Source: Pseudomonas sp. PDM05 (GTDB lineage Bacteria; Pseudomonadota; Gammaproteobacteria; Pseudomonadales; Pseudomonadaceae). Taken from it: 64,000 nucleotides of DNA. Position 1 is the first letter of the stretch. Every line of letters starts with the position of its first letter. Made by a program: the position numbers and the translations under genes. Location of the stretch: positions 248,001 to 312,000 of the forward strand of contig NZ_JACVAC010000003.1 of NCBI RefSeq assembly GCF_014851685.1. The letters run 5' to 3'. A model generated the notes under the pieces. It worked only from the letters and a program-made list of their open reading frames with translations. It was not told the DNA's origin and did not search any database. Positions 8,921-18,923 of the stretch are shown in pieces.

Positions 8921-9937
8921 GTGGATGTGCCGTTGCTGCTCACCGCCGTTTCCGCGACTTCGCCGTGTGGTGAAGACATGGAATATGACGCAGACTTTCT
9001 TCAACTTGAGCGTGCCGCCAAGGGCCAACCCGAGCGCAGCATGGGCGACTCCATCCTGCCCGCTGAACCGCCGGAATGGCGCAGCATCCAGCAGCAAAGC
9101 CTGGACTTGCTGCAGCGCAGCAAAGACCTGCGCATCACCCATTTCCTGGTGCAAAGCAGCCTCGCCCTCCAGGGTGTGGCCGGGCTTGCCGAAGCCCTGT
9201 CGCTGATCAACGCACTGCTGCGTGACTACTGGGCCGACCTGCACCCGCGCCTGGATGCCGACGACGACAACGACCCCACCGTGCGCATCAACGCCCTCAC
9301 CGGCCTGACCTGCGACACCAACATTCGCCTGCTGCGCGAAAGCATCCTCACGCGCTCGCGCACCTTCGGCCCGGTGAGCCTGCGCGCAGCGCTCAACGCC
9401 AGCGGCCTGCAAAACTTCGCCGATGAAACCCTCGGCACCCAGCAGCTCAACGCCGCCTTCCTCGACAGCGACCCCGAGCACCTGCAAGCTACCCGCGACG
9501 CCCTGAGTGCAGCGCGGGCGGCCTGCGAAGCCATCGAGCAGCAGGTCAACGAGCAGGTCGGTTCCGCCCAGGGCGTGGACCTCAGCGCCTTGAAGCAGCC
9601 GCTCAAGCAGGCGCTGCAAATACTCAATCAAGCGGTGCCCGGCACCGAAGGCAGCAGCGAGCCCGAGGCCGTCAGTGACGACAGTGCCCCCTCGGTCGAA
9701 TACGCCGCCCCCGCAGCACCGCGCCCGGTGGGCGACATCGCCAGCCGCGATGATGTGCTGCGCAGCCTCGACAAGATCCTTGCGTACTACACCCGGCACG
9801 AGCCTTCGAGCCCGCTGCCGGTGCTGTTGAACCGGGCGAAGAATCTGGTGCACGCCGACTTCGCGGCCATCGTGCGCAATCTGATTCCCGACGGCATGTC
9901 CCAATTTGAAAACCTGCGTGGCCCGGACGGCGAGTAA
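8921..9937 (+). CDS. tssA: T6SS protein TssA (ImpA family)
   Basis: This 338-residue protein contains the ImpA N-terminal domain: SATSPCGEDMEYDADFLQLE near the start, then the EWRSIQQQSLDLLQRSKDLR and GLAEALSLINALLRDYWADLHP segments. TssA caps or primes the growing sheath-tube at the baseplate. I chose the GTG at 8921 because AGGGAG lies at 8905-8910 and homologues begin at VDVPLLLTAVS; the upstream in-frame ATG at 8876 adds 15 unconserved residues. The C-terminal part (SRDDVLRSLDKILAYYTRHEPSSPLPVLL) resembles the short TssA class. It is the first gene of the rightward arm, behind the sigma-54-like promoter. Confidence 0.92.
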   Translation: MDVPLLLTAVSATSPCGEDMEYDADFLQLERAAKGQPERSMGDSILPAEPPEWRSIQQQSLDLLQRSKDLRITHFLVQSSLALQGVAGLAEALSLINALLRDYWADLHPRLDADDDNDPTVRINALTGLTCDTNIRLLRESILTRSRTFGPVSLRAALNASGLQNFADETLGTQQLNAAFLDSDPEHLQATRDALSAARAACEAIEQQVNEQVGSAQGVDLSALKQPLKQALQILNQAVPGTEGSSEPEAVSDDSAPSVEYAAPAAPRPVGDIASRDDVLRSLDKILAYYTRHEPSSPLPVLLNRAKNLVHADFAAIVRNLIPDGMSQFENLRGPDGE

Positions 9938-9991
9938 ACCGCCCGGCTGTGCAGTAACAACACCGTCGCTCAAGCGACCAGGAGCAGCAAC

Positions 9992-10498
9992 GTGGCGAAG
10001 CAAAGTTCTCAGAAATTCATCGCGCGCAACCGCGCGCCTCGAGTGCAGATCGAGTACGACGTCGAGCTCTACGGCGCCGAGAAAAAGGTCCAGCTGCCCT
10101 TCGTGATGGGCGTGATGGCCGACCTCGCCGGCAAGCCCGCCGAGCCTCTGGCGCCCGTGGCCGACCGCAAGTTCCTTGAAGTGGACGTCGACAACTTCGA
10201 CTCGCGCCTCAAGGCCATGCAACCGCGCGTGGCCTTCCACGTGCCGAATGAGCTGACCGGCGAAGGCAACCTGAGTCTGGACATCACCTTCGAAAGCATG
10301 GACGACTTCAGCCCGGCCGCCGTGGCCCGCAAGGTCGACTCGCTGAACCAACTGCTCGAAGCCCGCACCCAGCTGGCCAACCTGCTGACCTACATGGACG
10401 GCAAGACCGGCGCTGAAGAAATCATCATGAAGGCGATCAAGGACCCGGCACTGCTGCAAGCACTTGCCAGTGCGCCCAAGCCTGCAGGGGACCAGTAA
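9992..10498 (+). CDS. tssB: T6SS contractile sheath small subunit TssB (VipA)
   Basis: A 168-residue protein starting with GTG at 9992 behind a CAGGAG site (9979-9984). The sequence RAPRVQIEYDVELYGAEKKVQLPFVMGVMADLAG and the segment RKFLEVDVDNFDSRLKAMQPRV are diagnostic for TssB/VipA/ImpB. It forms the helical sheath with TssC and contracts to fire the Hcp tube. It sits 54 bp after tssA and only 2 bp before tssC, as in other clusters. Length is normal. Confidence 0.96.
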   Translation: MAKQSSQKFIARNRAPRVQIEYDVELYGAEKKVQLPFVMGVMADLAGKPAEPLAPVADRKFLEVDVDNFDSRLKAMQPRVAFHVPNELTGEGNLSLDITFESMDDFSPAAVARKVDSLNQLLEARTQLANLLTYMDGKTGAEEIIMKAIKDPALLQALASAPKPAGDQ

Positions 10499-10500
10499 TC

Positions 10501-11997
10501 ATGACTGACAATACCGCCCGCGAAGGCTCCCAGATCCTGGGCGCCACCGAAGAAGCCAGCGAGTTCGCGAACCTGCTGCTGCAAGAGTTCAAACCCAAGA
10601 CCGAGCGTGCCCGCGAAGCCGTGGAAACCGCCGTGCGTACCCTGGCCGAACAGGCCCTGGCGCAGACTGACCTGGTGTCCAACGACGCGATCAAGTCGAT
10701 TGAATCGATCATCGCCGCCATCGACGCCAAGCTCACCGCCCAGGTCAACCAGATCATCCACCACCAGGATTTCCAGCAGTTGGAAAGCGCCTGGCGTGGC
10801 CTGCACTATCTGGTCAACAACACCGAGAGCGATGAGCAGCTCAAGATCCGCGTGCTCAACATCTCCAAGCCGGACCTGCACAAGACCCTGAAGAAATTCA
10901 AGGGCACCGCGTGGGACCAGAGCCCGATCTTCAAGAAGATGTACGAAGAAGAATACGGCCAGTTCGGCGGCGAACCGTACGGCTGCCTGGTGGGCGACTA
11001 CTACTTCGACCAGTCGCCGCCGGATGTCGAGCTGCTGGGCGAGCTGTCGAAAGTCTGCGCCGCCATGCACTCGCCGTTCATCGCTGCGGCTTCGCCGACC
11101 GTGATGGGCATGGGCTCGTGGCAGGAACTGTCGAACCCGCGCGACCTGACCAAGATCTTCACCACCCCGGAATACGCCGGCTGGCGCTCCCTGCGTGAAT
11201 CGGAAGATGCGCGCTACATCGGCCTGACCATGCCGCGCTTCCTGGCGCGCCTGCCATACGGCGCCAAGACCGACCCGGTGGAAGCCTTCGCCTTCGAAGA
11301 AAACACCGACGGCGCCGACAGCTCCAAGTACACCTGGGCCAACGCCGCCTACGCGATGGCGGTGAACATCAACCGTTCGTTCAAGCACTACGGCTGGTGC
11401 TCGCGCATCCGTGGCGTGGAATCCGGCGGTGAAGTGGAAAACCTGCCAGCCCACACGTTCCCGACCGATGACGGTGGCGTGGACATGAAATGCCCGACCG
11501 AAATCGCCATCAGCGACCGCCGCGAAGCGGAACTGGCGAAGAACGGTTTCATGCCGCTGCTGCACAAGAAAAACACCGACTTTGCCGCCTTCATCGGCGC
11601 GCAATCGTTGCAGAAACCGGCCGAATACGACGACCCGGACGCCACCGCCAACGCCAACCTGGCCGCGCGCCTGCCGTACCTGTTCGCCACCTGCCGTTTC
11701 GCCCATTACTTGAAGTGCATCGTGCGCGACAAGATCGGCTCCTTCAAAGAGAAGGACGAGATGCAGCGTTGGTTGCAGGACTGGATCCTCAACTACGTGG
11801 ACGGCGACCCGGCGCACTCCACCGAAACCACCAAGGCCCAGCATCCGTTGGCGGCTGCGGAAGTGATCGTGGAAGAAGTCGAAGGCAACCCGGGTTACTA
11901 CAACTCGAAGTTTTACCTGCGCCCGCACTATCAGCTGGAAGGGCTGACCGTGTCGTTGCGCCTGGTTTCGAAGCTGCCGTCGGCAAAATCCGCCTAA
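10501..11997 (+). CDS. tssC: T6SS contractile sheath large subunit TssC (VipB)
   Basis: A 498-residue TssC/VipB/ImpC protein. Landmarks include FQQLESAWRGLHYLVNNTES, the GEPYGCLVGDYYFDQSP segment, FLARLPYG, and a C-terminus ending LRPHYQLEGLTVSLRLVSKLP, the region that inserts a strand into neighbouring sheath subunits. With TssB it makes the sheath later recycled by ClpV. The ATG lies 2 bp after the tssB stop, indicating translational coupling. A REP-type inverted repeat follows before hcp. Confidence 0.96.
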   Translation: MTDNTAREGSQILGATEEASEFANLLLQEFKPKTERAREAVETAVRTLAEQALAQTDLVSNDAIKSIESIIAAIDAKLTAQVNQIIHHQDFQQLESAWRGLHYLVNNTESDEQLKIRVLNISKPDLHKTLKKFKGTAWDQSPIFKKMYEEEYGQFGGEPYGCLVGDYYFDQSPPDVELLGELSKVCAAMHSPFIAAASPTVMGMGSWQELSNPRDLTKIFTTPEYAGWRSLRESEDARYIGLTMPRFLARLPYGAKTDPVEAFAFEENTDGADSSKYTWANAAYAMAVNINRSFKHYGWCSRIRGVESGGEVENLPAHTFPTDDGGVDMKCPTEIAISDRREAELAKNGFMPLLHKKNTDFAAFIGAQSLQKPAEYDDPDATANANLAARLPYLFATCRFAHYLKCIVRDKIGSFKEKDEMQRWLQDWILNYVDGDPAHSTETTKAQHPLAAAEVIVEEVEGNPGYYNSKFYLRPHYQLEGLTVSLRLVSKLPSAKSA

Positions 11998-12012
11998 GTA
12001 ATTCGCTCGTCT

Positions 12013-12115
12013 GTGGGAGCGGGCTTATGTGGGAGCGGGCTTGCTCGCGAAGACGGTGGGTCAGTCGAAATATCTTTGGCTGATACACCGCTTTCGCGAG
12101 CAAGCCCGCTCCCAC
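12013..12115. repeat. REP inverted pair between tssC and hcp
   Basis: A head copy GTGGGAGCGGGCTTGCTCGC at 12029 onward faces its exact reverse complement ending at 12115, with about 40 bases between. A truncated extra copy lies at 12013-12027. REP pairs of this kind (REPINs) are dispersed by RAYT transposases in fluorescent pseudomonads. Lying inside an otherwise co-directional operon, it may terminate or stabilise tssABC mRNA and uncouple hcp expression. Confidence 0.9.
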
Positions 12116-12172
12116 ACAAAGCCACTTCCAAACAAAACAAATTTCGTGGCTTGGGCCACACAGGGAGAAAAC

Positions 12173-12661
12173 ATGGCTGTTGATATTTTCATCAAGATCG
12201 GCGACATCAAGGGCGAGTCCATGGACAAGGCCCACAAGGACGAAATCGACGTGCTGAACTGGAGCTGGGGCATGGCCCAGTCCGGCAACATGCACGTTGG
12301 CGGTGGCGGCGGCGCGGGCAAGGTGAATATCCAGGACCTGTCGCTGACCAAGTACGTCGACAAGGCTTCGCCGAACCTGATGATGCACTGCGCCAGCGGC
12401 AAGCACATCGACAAGGTCAAGCTGACCGTGCGCAAGGCCGGTGGTGAAAGCCAGGTCGAGTACATGGTGATCAACCTGGAAGAAGTGCTGGTCACGTCCC
12501 TGAGCACTGGCGGTTCGGGCTCCGATGATCGCCTGACCGAGAACGTCACCCTGAACTTCGCCCAAGTGATGGTCGACTACCAGCCGCAGAAAGCCGACGG
12601 CACCAAAGACGGCGGCGCGATCAAGTTTGGCTGGAACATCCGTTCCAACACCAAGCGCTGA
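12173..12661 (+). CDS. hcp: T6SS tube protein Hcp (TssD)
   Basis: A 162-residue Hcp1-type protein: MAVDIFIKIGDIKGESMDKA, then a glycine-rich loop HVGGGGGAGKVNIQDLSLTKYVD and a C-terminus ending KFGWNIRSNTKR. Hcp hexamers stack to form the inner tube, are secreted, and carry small effectors in the pore. The ATG at 12173 is preceded by AGGGAG at 12162-12167; an open frame continues upstream through the REP element but is not conserved. The closest known relatives by sequence are the Hcp1 proteins of H1-type clusters. tssE follows directly, with no tagJ between. Confidence 0.96.
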   Translation: MAVDIFIKIGDIKGESMDKAHKDEIDVLNWSWGMAQSGNMHVGGGGGAGKVNIQDLSLTKYVDKASPNLMMHCASGKHIDKVKLTVRKAGGESQVEYMVINLEEVLVTSLSTGGSGSDDRLTENVTLNFAQVMVDYQPQKADGTKDGGAIKFGWNIRSNTKR

Positions 12662-12739
12662 TAGTTCTGGTGGCCGTGGCTTGCCGCCACGGCCCCAGCA
12701 TTTTTGTTCCTCTCGCAACCCGTCCGTGGAGCTGCTTTG

Positions 12740-13255
12740 GTGGTAACTGAAATCGCTTCCCGCGACCGTCTGCAACCGTCCCTGCTGGACAGGTTGACCG
12801 ACGACGACCCAACCAACCCCAAGGAAAGCGCCGACAAACGCGTGCTGTCCCTGACCCAATTGAAAGCCTCGGTTTTGCGTGACCTGGCGTGGCTGCTCAA
12901 CACCACGTCGTTGCTCGATGCCGATGCCACGCTGCACACCCCGGCCGGTACGTCGGTGGTCAACTACGGCCTGCCGGCATTGGCTGGCAACAGTGTTTCC
13001 GGCGTCGACATCAAGGCCCTGGAAGCCTTGATCTACCAGGCGATCGCCACCTTCGAGCCACGCATTCTGCGTCACACCCTGCGCGTCAAAGCCCGCGTCG
13101 GCCACGGCGAGATGAACCACAACGCCCTGAGTTTCGAGATCGAAGGCGACCTGTGGGCGCAGCCGGTGCCGTTGCGCCTGTTGCTGCAAACCGACCTCGA
13201 CCTGGAATCCGGCCACGTGCGCGTGGTGAATGCCGACCAGCGGAGACGCCCATGA
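12740..13255 (+). CDS. tssE: T6SS baseplate protein TssE (gp25-like)
   Basis: This 171-residue protein has the gp25-like lysozyme-fold baseplate domain: SLLDRLTDD near the start, [13 protein letters not shown], the [11 protein letters not shown] segment and [19 protein letters not shown] chose the GTG at 12740, with GGAG at 12728-12731 upstream; a TTG three bases earlier is possible and the far-upstream ATG is unlikely. TssE is a wedge component with TssF, TssG and TssK. Its stop overlaps the tssF start (ATGA). Confidence 0.9.
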   Translation: MVTEIASRDRLQPSLLDRLTDDDPTNPKESADKRVLSLTQLKASVLRDLAWLLNTTSLLDADATLHTPAGTSVVNYGLPALAGNSVSGVDIKALEALIYQAIATFEPRILRHTLRVKARVGHGEMNHNALSFEIEGDLWAQPVPLRLLLQTDLDLESGHVRVVNADQRRRP

Positions 13256-15111
13256 ACCCGCGCCTGCTGGAGCTGTACAACCAGGAACTGCACCACGTGC
13301 GCGAAAGCGCCGCCGAGTTCGCCAAGGAATACCCGAAGATCGCCAGTCGGCTGACCCTGTCCGGCATGGACTGCGCCGACCCGTACGTCGAACGCTTGCT
13401 CGAAGGCTTTGCCTACCTGACTGCCCGCGTGCAGCTCAAGCTCGACGCCGAGTACCCGACCTTCACCCACAACCTGCTGGAAATCGCCTACCCGCACTAC
13501 CTGGCGCCGACGCCGTCGATGACCGTGGTGCAATTGCAGACCGACCCGGACGAAGGCTCGCTGGCCAGCGGCTTCCTGCTGCCGCGCGACACCGTCCTGC
13601 GCGCCGCATTGGGCCGCGAAACCCAGACCTGCTGCGAGTACCGCACCGCGCACCCCGTGACGTTGTGGCCGTTGCAGGTGGCCAATGCCGAATACTTCGG
13701 CAACCCCGCCGCCGTGCTCGGGCGCCTGGCGGCCAGCGAGCCGAAAGCCAAGGCCGGCCTGCGCCTGACCTTGCGCACCGGCGCCGAATTGCTGTTCAAC
13801 AGTCTCGACCTCGACACCTTGCCGCTGTACCTCAGTGGCGCCGATGAGCAACCGTTCCGCCTTTACGAGCAACTGCTGGGCAACGCCTGCGCGGTATTTG
13901 CGCGCAAGCCCGGCGGCGATTGGGTCGAACGCCTGCCGCAGGACGCGTTGCGCTCCCGGGGCTTTGACGACGCCGACGCCGCCATGCCGGTGGTGGCGCG
14001 CGCGTTCCAGGGCTATCGCCTGTTGCAGGAATACTTCGCCCTGCCCCACCGTTTCCTGTTCGTCGAATTCGCCGAGCTGGGCCGTGCGATCAAACGCTGC
14101 GACGGCCAGGAGCTGGAGTTGATCGTGCTGTTCGACCGCCACGAGCCGAGCCTGGAAGGCAGCGTCGGCGCGGCGCAGTTCCTGCCGTTCTGCACGCCGG
14201 CAATCAACCTGTTTCCCAAGCGCGTGGACCGTATCCACTTGTCCGACCGCGTCAACGAACACCATGTGATCGCCGACCGTACGCGGCCGATGGATTTCGA
14301 GATTCACTCGCTCAGCGGCCTGACGGGCCATGGCACCGGGCCGGAACAGCCGTTCTTGCCGTTCTACGCGGTGCGCGATCCGTCGCGTTACGGCCGCGAC
14401 CAGGCGTATTACACGGTGCGCCGCGAGCCACGGGTGCTGTCCAGCGACCAGCGTCGCAACGGGCCGCGCTCGACCTATGTGGGCAGCGAAACCTTTGTCA
14501 GCCTGGTCGACAGCCGCCAAGCGCCGTACGGCCACGACCTGCGCCAACTCGGCGTGACCGCCCTGTGCACCAACCGCGACCTGCCGTTGTTCATGAGCGT
14601 GGGCAACGGCAAGACCGACTTCACCCTGGCCGACAGCGCCCCGGTGCTGGCCGTGCGCTGCGTCGCCGGCCCGAGCCGCCCACGGGCCAGCCATGCGCAT
14701 GATGCCAAGGCCTGGCGCCTGATCAGCCAGCTTTCGCTCAATTACCTTTCCCTGAGCGAACAGGGCCAGGGGGCCGGTGCCTTGCGCGAACTGCTGCGCC
14801 TGTACGGCGACAGCAACGACGCCGCGCTGCAATTGCAGATCGAAGGCCTGCGCGAGGTCAGCAGCAAAGCCGTGACCCGGCGCCTGCCGATGCCCGGCCC
14901 GATTGTGTTTGGCCGCGGCCTGGAGATCACCCTGGAGTTCGACGAAAACGCGTTTCGCGGCACCGGCGTGTTCCTGCTTGGTGCGGTGCTGGAACGCTTC
15001 CTGGCGCGCTACGTGTCGATCAACAGCTTTACCGAGACGGTGATCCGCACCACGGAGCGCGGCGAGATCATGCGCTGGAAAGCCAAGCCCGGGCGGCGGC
15101 CAACCCTGTGA
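13252..15111 (+). CDS. tssF: T6SS baseplate protein TssF
   Basis: A 619-residue protein starting [20 protein letters not shown], the conserved TssF/ImpG/VasA N-terminus ([21 protein letters not shown]). Further family segments are [27 protein letters not shown] and [16 protein letters not shown]. TssF forms the baseplate wedge with TssG. The start overlaps the tssE stop and the stop overlaps the tssG GTG, so tssE-F-G are translationally coupled. Length is normal. Confidence 0.96.
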   Translation: MNPRLLELYNQELHHVRESAAEFAKEYPKIASRLTLSGMDCADPYVERLLEGFAYLTARVQLKLDAEYPTFTHNLLEIAYPHYLAPTPSMTVVQLQTDPDEGSLASGFLLPRDTVLRAALGRETQTCCEYRTAHPVTLWPLQVANAEYFGNPAAVLGRLAASEPKAKAGLRLTLRTGAELLFNSLDLDTLPLYLSGADEQPFRLYEQLLGNACAVFARKPGGDWVERLPQDALRSRGFDDADAAMPVVARAFQGYRLLQEYFALPHRFLFVEFAELGRAIKRCDGQELELIVLFDRHEPSLEGSVGAAQFLPFCTPAINLFPKRVDRIHLSDRVNEHHVIADRTRPMDFEIHSLSGLTGHGTGPEQPFLPFYAVRDPSRYGRDQAYYTVRREPRVLSSDQRRNGPRSTYVGSETFVSLVDSRQAPYGHDLRQLGVTALCTNRDLPLFMSVGNGKTDFTLADSAPVLAVRCVAGPSRPRASHAHDAKAWRLISQLSLNYLSLSEQGQGAGALRELLRLYGDSNDAALQLQIEGLREVSSKAVTRRLPMPGPIVFGRGLEITLEFDENAFRGTGVFLLGAVLERFLARYVSINSFTETVIRTTERGEIMRWKAKPGRRPTL

Positions 15112-16118
15112 AGACCCTGGATGCGATGCATCAGGAACCCTGGGAATACGATTTTTTCCAGGCGCTGCGGCGTATCGAGTGCGAATCGCCAGAGTTGCCG
15201 CGCCTGGGCCATTCCCTGCGCCTGGCGGACGACCCGCTGCGCCTTGGCCAACGGGCCGATTGCACCTTCGCCCCGGCCACCCTGGCCTCGGTCGATCCGG
15301 GTGGCGACGGCAAACCGGCGCGCCTGGAGCAGTTCTTCTTTGGCCTTGGCGGCCCCAACGGCCCGCTGCCGCTGCACATCACCGAGTACGTGCGCGAGCG
15401 CCAGCGCAACAACGCCGACAGCACCAGCAAACAGTTTCTGGACGTGTTCCACCACCGCCTGCTCAGCCTGTTTTACCGGGCCTGGGCCGAGGCGCGGCCG
15501 ACGGTCAGCCACGACCGCCCGCACGACGATTACTGGTCCGCCCGCCTCGCCGCCCTGAGCGGTCGCGGCATGCCGAGCCTGCTCGATCAGGGCCTGATCC
15601 CCGACACGGCGAAGCTGCACTACAGCGGCCACCTGTCGGCGCAAACCCGCTACCCGGACGGTTTGAAGGCGATCCTCGGCGAGTATTTCGGCCTGCCGGT
15701 GACGATCGAAGAGTACGTCGGCCAATGGCTGGAACTGCCCGAACGCAGCCGCGTCGGGGTCAGCGCCAACCGCCTGGGCGTGGATTTTTGCCTGGGCAGC
15801 CACGTGTGGGACCGCCAGCATAAATTCCGCATCCGCCTCGGCCCGCTCAGCCTCGACGACTACATGGGCATGCTGCCCGGCCAACAGCCGTTCAACGAGC
15901 TGGTGGCGTGGGTGGCCGAGTACCTGGGGCATGAATTGGACTGGGACTTGAACCTGGTCCTGCAACAACCCGAAGTCCCGGCGCTGCAACTCAATGGCCG
16001 GTTCCGCCTGGGCTTCAACACCTGGCTCGGCAAACCCGAGCAAGACGCCAACGACCTAATCCTGGCCCGGCATTACGCCGATCACGCCACCACCTCAAGG
16101 AATCCAGAGCATGGGTGA
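15108..16118 (+). CDS. tssG: T6SS baseplate protein TssG
   Basis: A 336-residue TssG/ImpH/VasB protein. The segment EPWEYDFFQALRRIEC, the FGLGGPNGPLPLHITEYVRER block and the FHHRLLSLFYRAW motif are characteristic of the family. The GTG start at 15108 overlaps the tssF stop (GTGA); an in-frame ATG at 15126 is an alternative that would remove six residues. TssG completes the TssEFGK wedge that assembles around VgrG. The end overlaps the clpV start by eight bases. Confidence 0.94.
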   Translation: MKTLDAMHQEPWEYDFFQALRRIECESPELPRLGHSLRLADDPLRLGQRADCTFAPATLASVDPGGDGKPARLEQFFFGLGGPNGPLPLHITEYVRERQRNNADSTSKQFLDVFHHRLLSLFYRAWAEARPTVSHDRPHDDYWSARLAALSGRGMPSLLDQGLIPDTAKLHYSGHLSAQTRYPDGLKAILGEYFGLPVTIEEYVGQWLELPERSRVGVSANRLGVDFCLGSHVWDRQHKFRIRLGPLSLDDYMGMLPGQQPFNELVAWVAEYLGHELDWDLNLVLQQPEVPALQLNGRFRLGFNTWLGKPEQDANDLILARHYADHATTSRNPEHG

Positions 16119-18765
16119 AATCAGTCGCGCCGCACTGTTCGGCAAACTCAACAGCGTGGCCTACAAGGCCATCGAAGCCGCCACGGTGTTCTGCAAATTA
16201 CGCGGTAACCCGTATGTGGAACTGGCCCACTGGTTCCACCAGTTGCTGCAACTGCAGGACTCGGACCTGCACCGCATCATCCGCCAATTCAACGTCGAGC
16301 CGGCGCGCCTGGCCCGTGACCTCACCGAAGCGCTGGACCGCCTGCCCCGTGGCTCGACGTCGATCACCGACCTGTCGTCCCATGTGGAGGAAGCCGTTGA
16401 GCGCGGCTGGGTCTACGGCAGCCTGATGTTCGGCGAAAGCCAGGTGCGCACCGGCTACCTGGTGCTGGGCATCTTGAAGACGCCGAGCCTGCGCCATGCA
16501 CTGCTGGGCCTGTCGTCGGAGTTCGACAAGATCAAGGCCGAAGCCCTGAGCGAACGTTTTGACGAATACGTCGGCGACTCGCCGGAAAATGCCTTGAGCG
16601 CCAGCGACGGTTTCAACGCCGGGGTTCCGGGCGAAGCAAGCGGCGCCATGGCGCCGAGTGCCATGGGCAAGCAGGAAGCCCTCAAGCGCTTCACCGTCGA
16701 CCTCACCGAACAGGCGCGCAGCGGCAAGCTCGACCCGATCGTGGGTCGCGATGAAGAGATCCGCCAACTGGTGGACATCCTCATGCGTCGCCGCCAGAAC
16801 AACCCGATCCTCACCGGCGAAGCGGGCGTGGGCAAGACCGCCGTGGTCGAAGGCTTCGCCCTGCGCATCGTCGCCGGTGACGTGCCGCCAGCGCTGAAAG
16901 ACGTGGAACTGCGCAGCCTCGACGTCGGCCTGTTGCAAGCCGGTGCGAGCATGAAAGGTGAGTTCGAACAGCGCCTGCGCCAAGTCATCGAAGATGTGCA
17001 GGCGTCGCCCAAGCCGATCATCCTGTTTATCGACGAAGCCCACACCCTGGTGGGTGCCGGTGGCGCCGCCGGCACGGGTGACGCGGCCAACCTGCTCAAG
17101 CCAGCGCTGGCCCGTGGCACCTTGCGCACCGTGGCCGCGACCACCTGGGCCGAGTACAAAAAACACATCGAGAAAGACCCGGCCCTGACCCGTCGCTTCC
17201 AGGTGGTGCAAGTTGCCGAACCTTCGGAAGACAAGGCCCTGCTGATGATGCGCGGCGTGGCCTCGACCATGGAGAAGCACCATCAGGTGCAGATCCTCGA
17301 CGAGGCGTTGGAAGCTTCGGTGAAGCTGTCCCACCGCTACATCCCCGCGCGCCAACTGCCGGACAAATCCGTCAGCCTGCTGGACACCGCCTGCGCCCGC
17401 GTCGCCATCAGCCTGCATGCGGTGCCAGCGGAAGTGGACGACAGCCGCCGGCGTATCGAAGCGCTGGAAACCGAGCTGCAGATCATCGCCCGCGAGCATG
17501 CCATCGGCATTGCGATTGGCGCGCGCCAGAGCAATACCGAAGCCCTGTTAAGCGCCGAGCGTGAGCGTCTCGCCACCCTGGAAAGCCGCTGGGCCGAAGA
17601 AAAGGCCCTGGTGGACGAACTGCTCGCCACCCGCGCGACCCTGCGCGAGACCGTCGGCGCGGTGGACAGCGGCAACGATGCGTTGCGCGCTCAACTGGTC
17701 GACCTGCAACAGCGCCTCAGCGCCCTGCAAGGCGAAACCCCGCTGATCCTGCCGACCGTGGATTACCAGGCCGTGGCCTCGGTGGTCGCTGACTGGACCG
17801 GCATCCCGGTGGGCCGCATGGCACGCAACGAACTGGAGACGGTGCTCAACCTCGACCAGCACCTGAAAAAACGCATCATCGGCCAGGACCATGCCTTGCA
17901 GATGATCGCCAAGCGCATCCAGACCTCCCGCGCCGGCCTCGACAACCCGAGCAAGCCGATTGGCGTGTTCATGCTGGCGGGCACCTCCGGCGTGGGCAAG
18001 ACCGAAACCGCCCTGGCCCTGGCCGAAGCCATGTACGGCGGCGAGCAGAACGTGATCACCATCAACATGAGCGAGTTCCAGGAAGCCCACACGGTGTCGA
18101 CCCTCAAGGGCGCACCGCCGGGTTACATCGGCTATGGCGAAGGCGGCGTGCTGACCGAAGCCGTGCGGCGCAAGCCCTACAGCGTGGTGCTGTTGGACGA
18201 GGTGGAAAAAGCCCACCCGGACGTGCATGAAATCTTCTTCCAGGTGTTCGACAAGGGCGTGATGGAAGACGGCGAAGGCCGCGTGATCGACTTCAAGAAC
18301 ACCCTGATCCTGCTCACCACCAACGCCGGCACCGAGCTGATTTCCCACGTGTGCAAAGACCCGGCGAACCTGCCGGAGCCGGAAGAGATCGCCAAAGCCC
18401 TGCGCCAGCCACTGCTGGAGATTTTCCCGCCGGCGCTGCTGGGGCGCCTGGTGACGATTCCGTACTACCCGCTCAGCGACGAGATGCTCAAGGCGATCAC
18501 CCGCCTGCAACTGGGCCGCATCAAGAAGCGTGTGGAGAGTACGCACAAGGTGGCGTTCGATTACGACGACGCGGTGGTCGATCTGATCGTCTCGCGTTGC
18601 ACCGAGACCGAAAGCGGCGGGCGCATGATCGATACGATCCTGACCAACAGCCTGCTGCCGGACATGAGCCGTGAATTCCTCACGCGCATGCTCGAAGGCA
18701 AGGCGTTGGCGGGTGTGCGGATCAGCAGCCGGGATAACGAATTGCACTACCAGTTCAACGATTGA
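16111..18765 (+). CDS. tssH: T6SS sheath-recycling AAA+ ATPase ClpV (TssH)
   Basis: An 884-residue ClpB/ClpV-type ATPase. An N-terminal double-Clp domain (about 1-150) binds contracted TssC. The first AAA module has Walker A GEAGVGKT at 236-243 and the second GTSGVGKT at 624-631. The linker coiled-coil region (about 410-545) and the sequence DWTGIPVGRMARNE before the second module are intact. ClpV unfolds the contracted TssBC sheath to allow re-assembly. The start overlaps tssG; a REP pair separates it from vgrG, as a break between the structural genes and the effector-delivery genes. Confidence 0.96.
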   Translation: MGEISRAALFGKLNSVAYKAIEAATVFCKLRGNPYVELAHWFHQLLQLQDSDLHRIIRQFNVEPARLARDLTEALDRLPRGSTSITDLSSHVEEAVERGWVYGSLMFGESQVRTGYLVLGILKTPSLRHALLGLSSEFDKIKAEALSERFDEYVGDSPENALSASDGFNAGVPGEASGAMAPSAMGKQEALKRFTVDLTEQARSGKLDPIVGRDEEIRQLVDILMRRRQNNPILTGEAGVGKTAVVEGFALRIVAGDVPPALKDVELRSLDVGLLQAGASMKGEFEQRLRQVIEDVQASPKPIILFIDEAHTLVGAGGAAGTGDAANLLKPALARGTLRTVAATTWAEYKKHIEKDPALTRRFQVVQVAEPSEDKALLMMRGVASTMEKHHQVQILDEALEASVKLSHRYIPARQLPDKSVSLLDTACARVAISLHAVPAEVDDSRRRIEALETELQIIAREHAIGIAIGARQSNTEALLSAERERLATLESRWAEEKALVDELLATRATLRETVGAVDSGNDALRAQLVDLQQRLSALQGETPLILPTVDYQAVASVVADWTGIPVGRMARNELETVLNLDQHLKKRIIGQDHALQMIAKRIQTSRAGLDNPSKPIGVFMLAGTSGVGKTETALALAEAMYGGEQNVITINMSEFQEAHTVSTLKGAPPGYIGYGEGGVLTEAVRRKPYSVVLLDEVEKAHPDVHEIFFQVFDKGVMEDGEGRVIDFKNTLILLTTNAGTELISHVCKDPANLPEPEEIAKALRQPLLEIFPPALLGRLVTIPYYPLSDEMLKAITRLQLGRIKKRVESTHKVAFDYDDAVVDLIVSRCTETESGGRMIDTILTNSLLPDMSREFLTRMLEGKALAGVRISSRDNELHYQFND

Positions 18766-18788
18766 CCTGAAGAAATGCGGGAAAAACT

Positions 18789-18876
18789 GTGGGAGCGGGC
18801 TTGCTCGCGAAAGCGGTGTGTCAGTTGACACAACCGGCGACTGATTCACTGCCTTCGCGAGCAAGCCCGCTCCCAC
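18789..18876. repeat. REP inverted pair between clpV and vgrG
   Basis: GTGGGAGCGGGCTTGCTCGC starts at 18789 and its reverse complement ends at 18876. It is the same family as the element at 12013-12115. It lies in the 158-base gap after clpV. Confidence 0.9.
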
Positions 18877-18923
18877 ATTTTGATGCGGTTTCGTCAGACA
18901 TAACGACATTTACGGGTTAACCG

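Noticed and set aside
12029..12172. An N-terminal extension of Hcp through the REP element
   Set aside because: The extension translates repeat sequence, while the conserved Hcp start MAVDIF has its own AGGGAG site.
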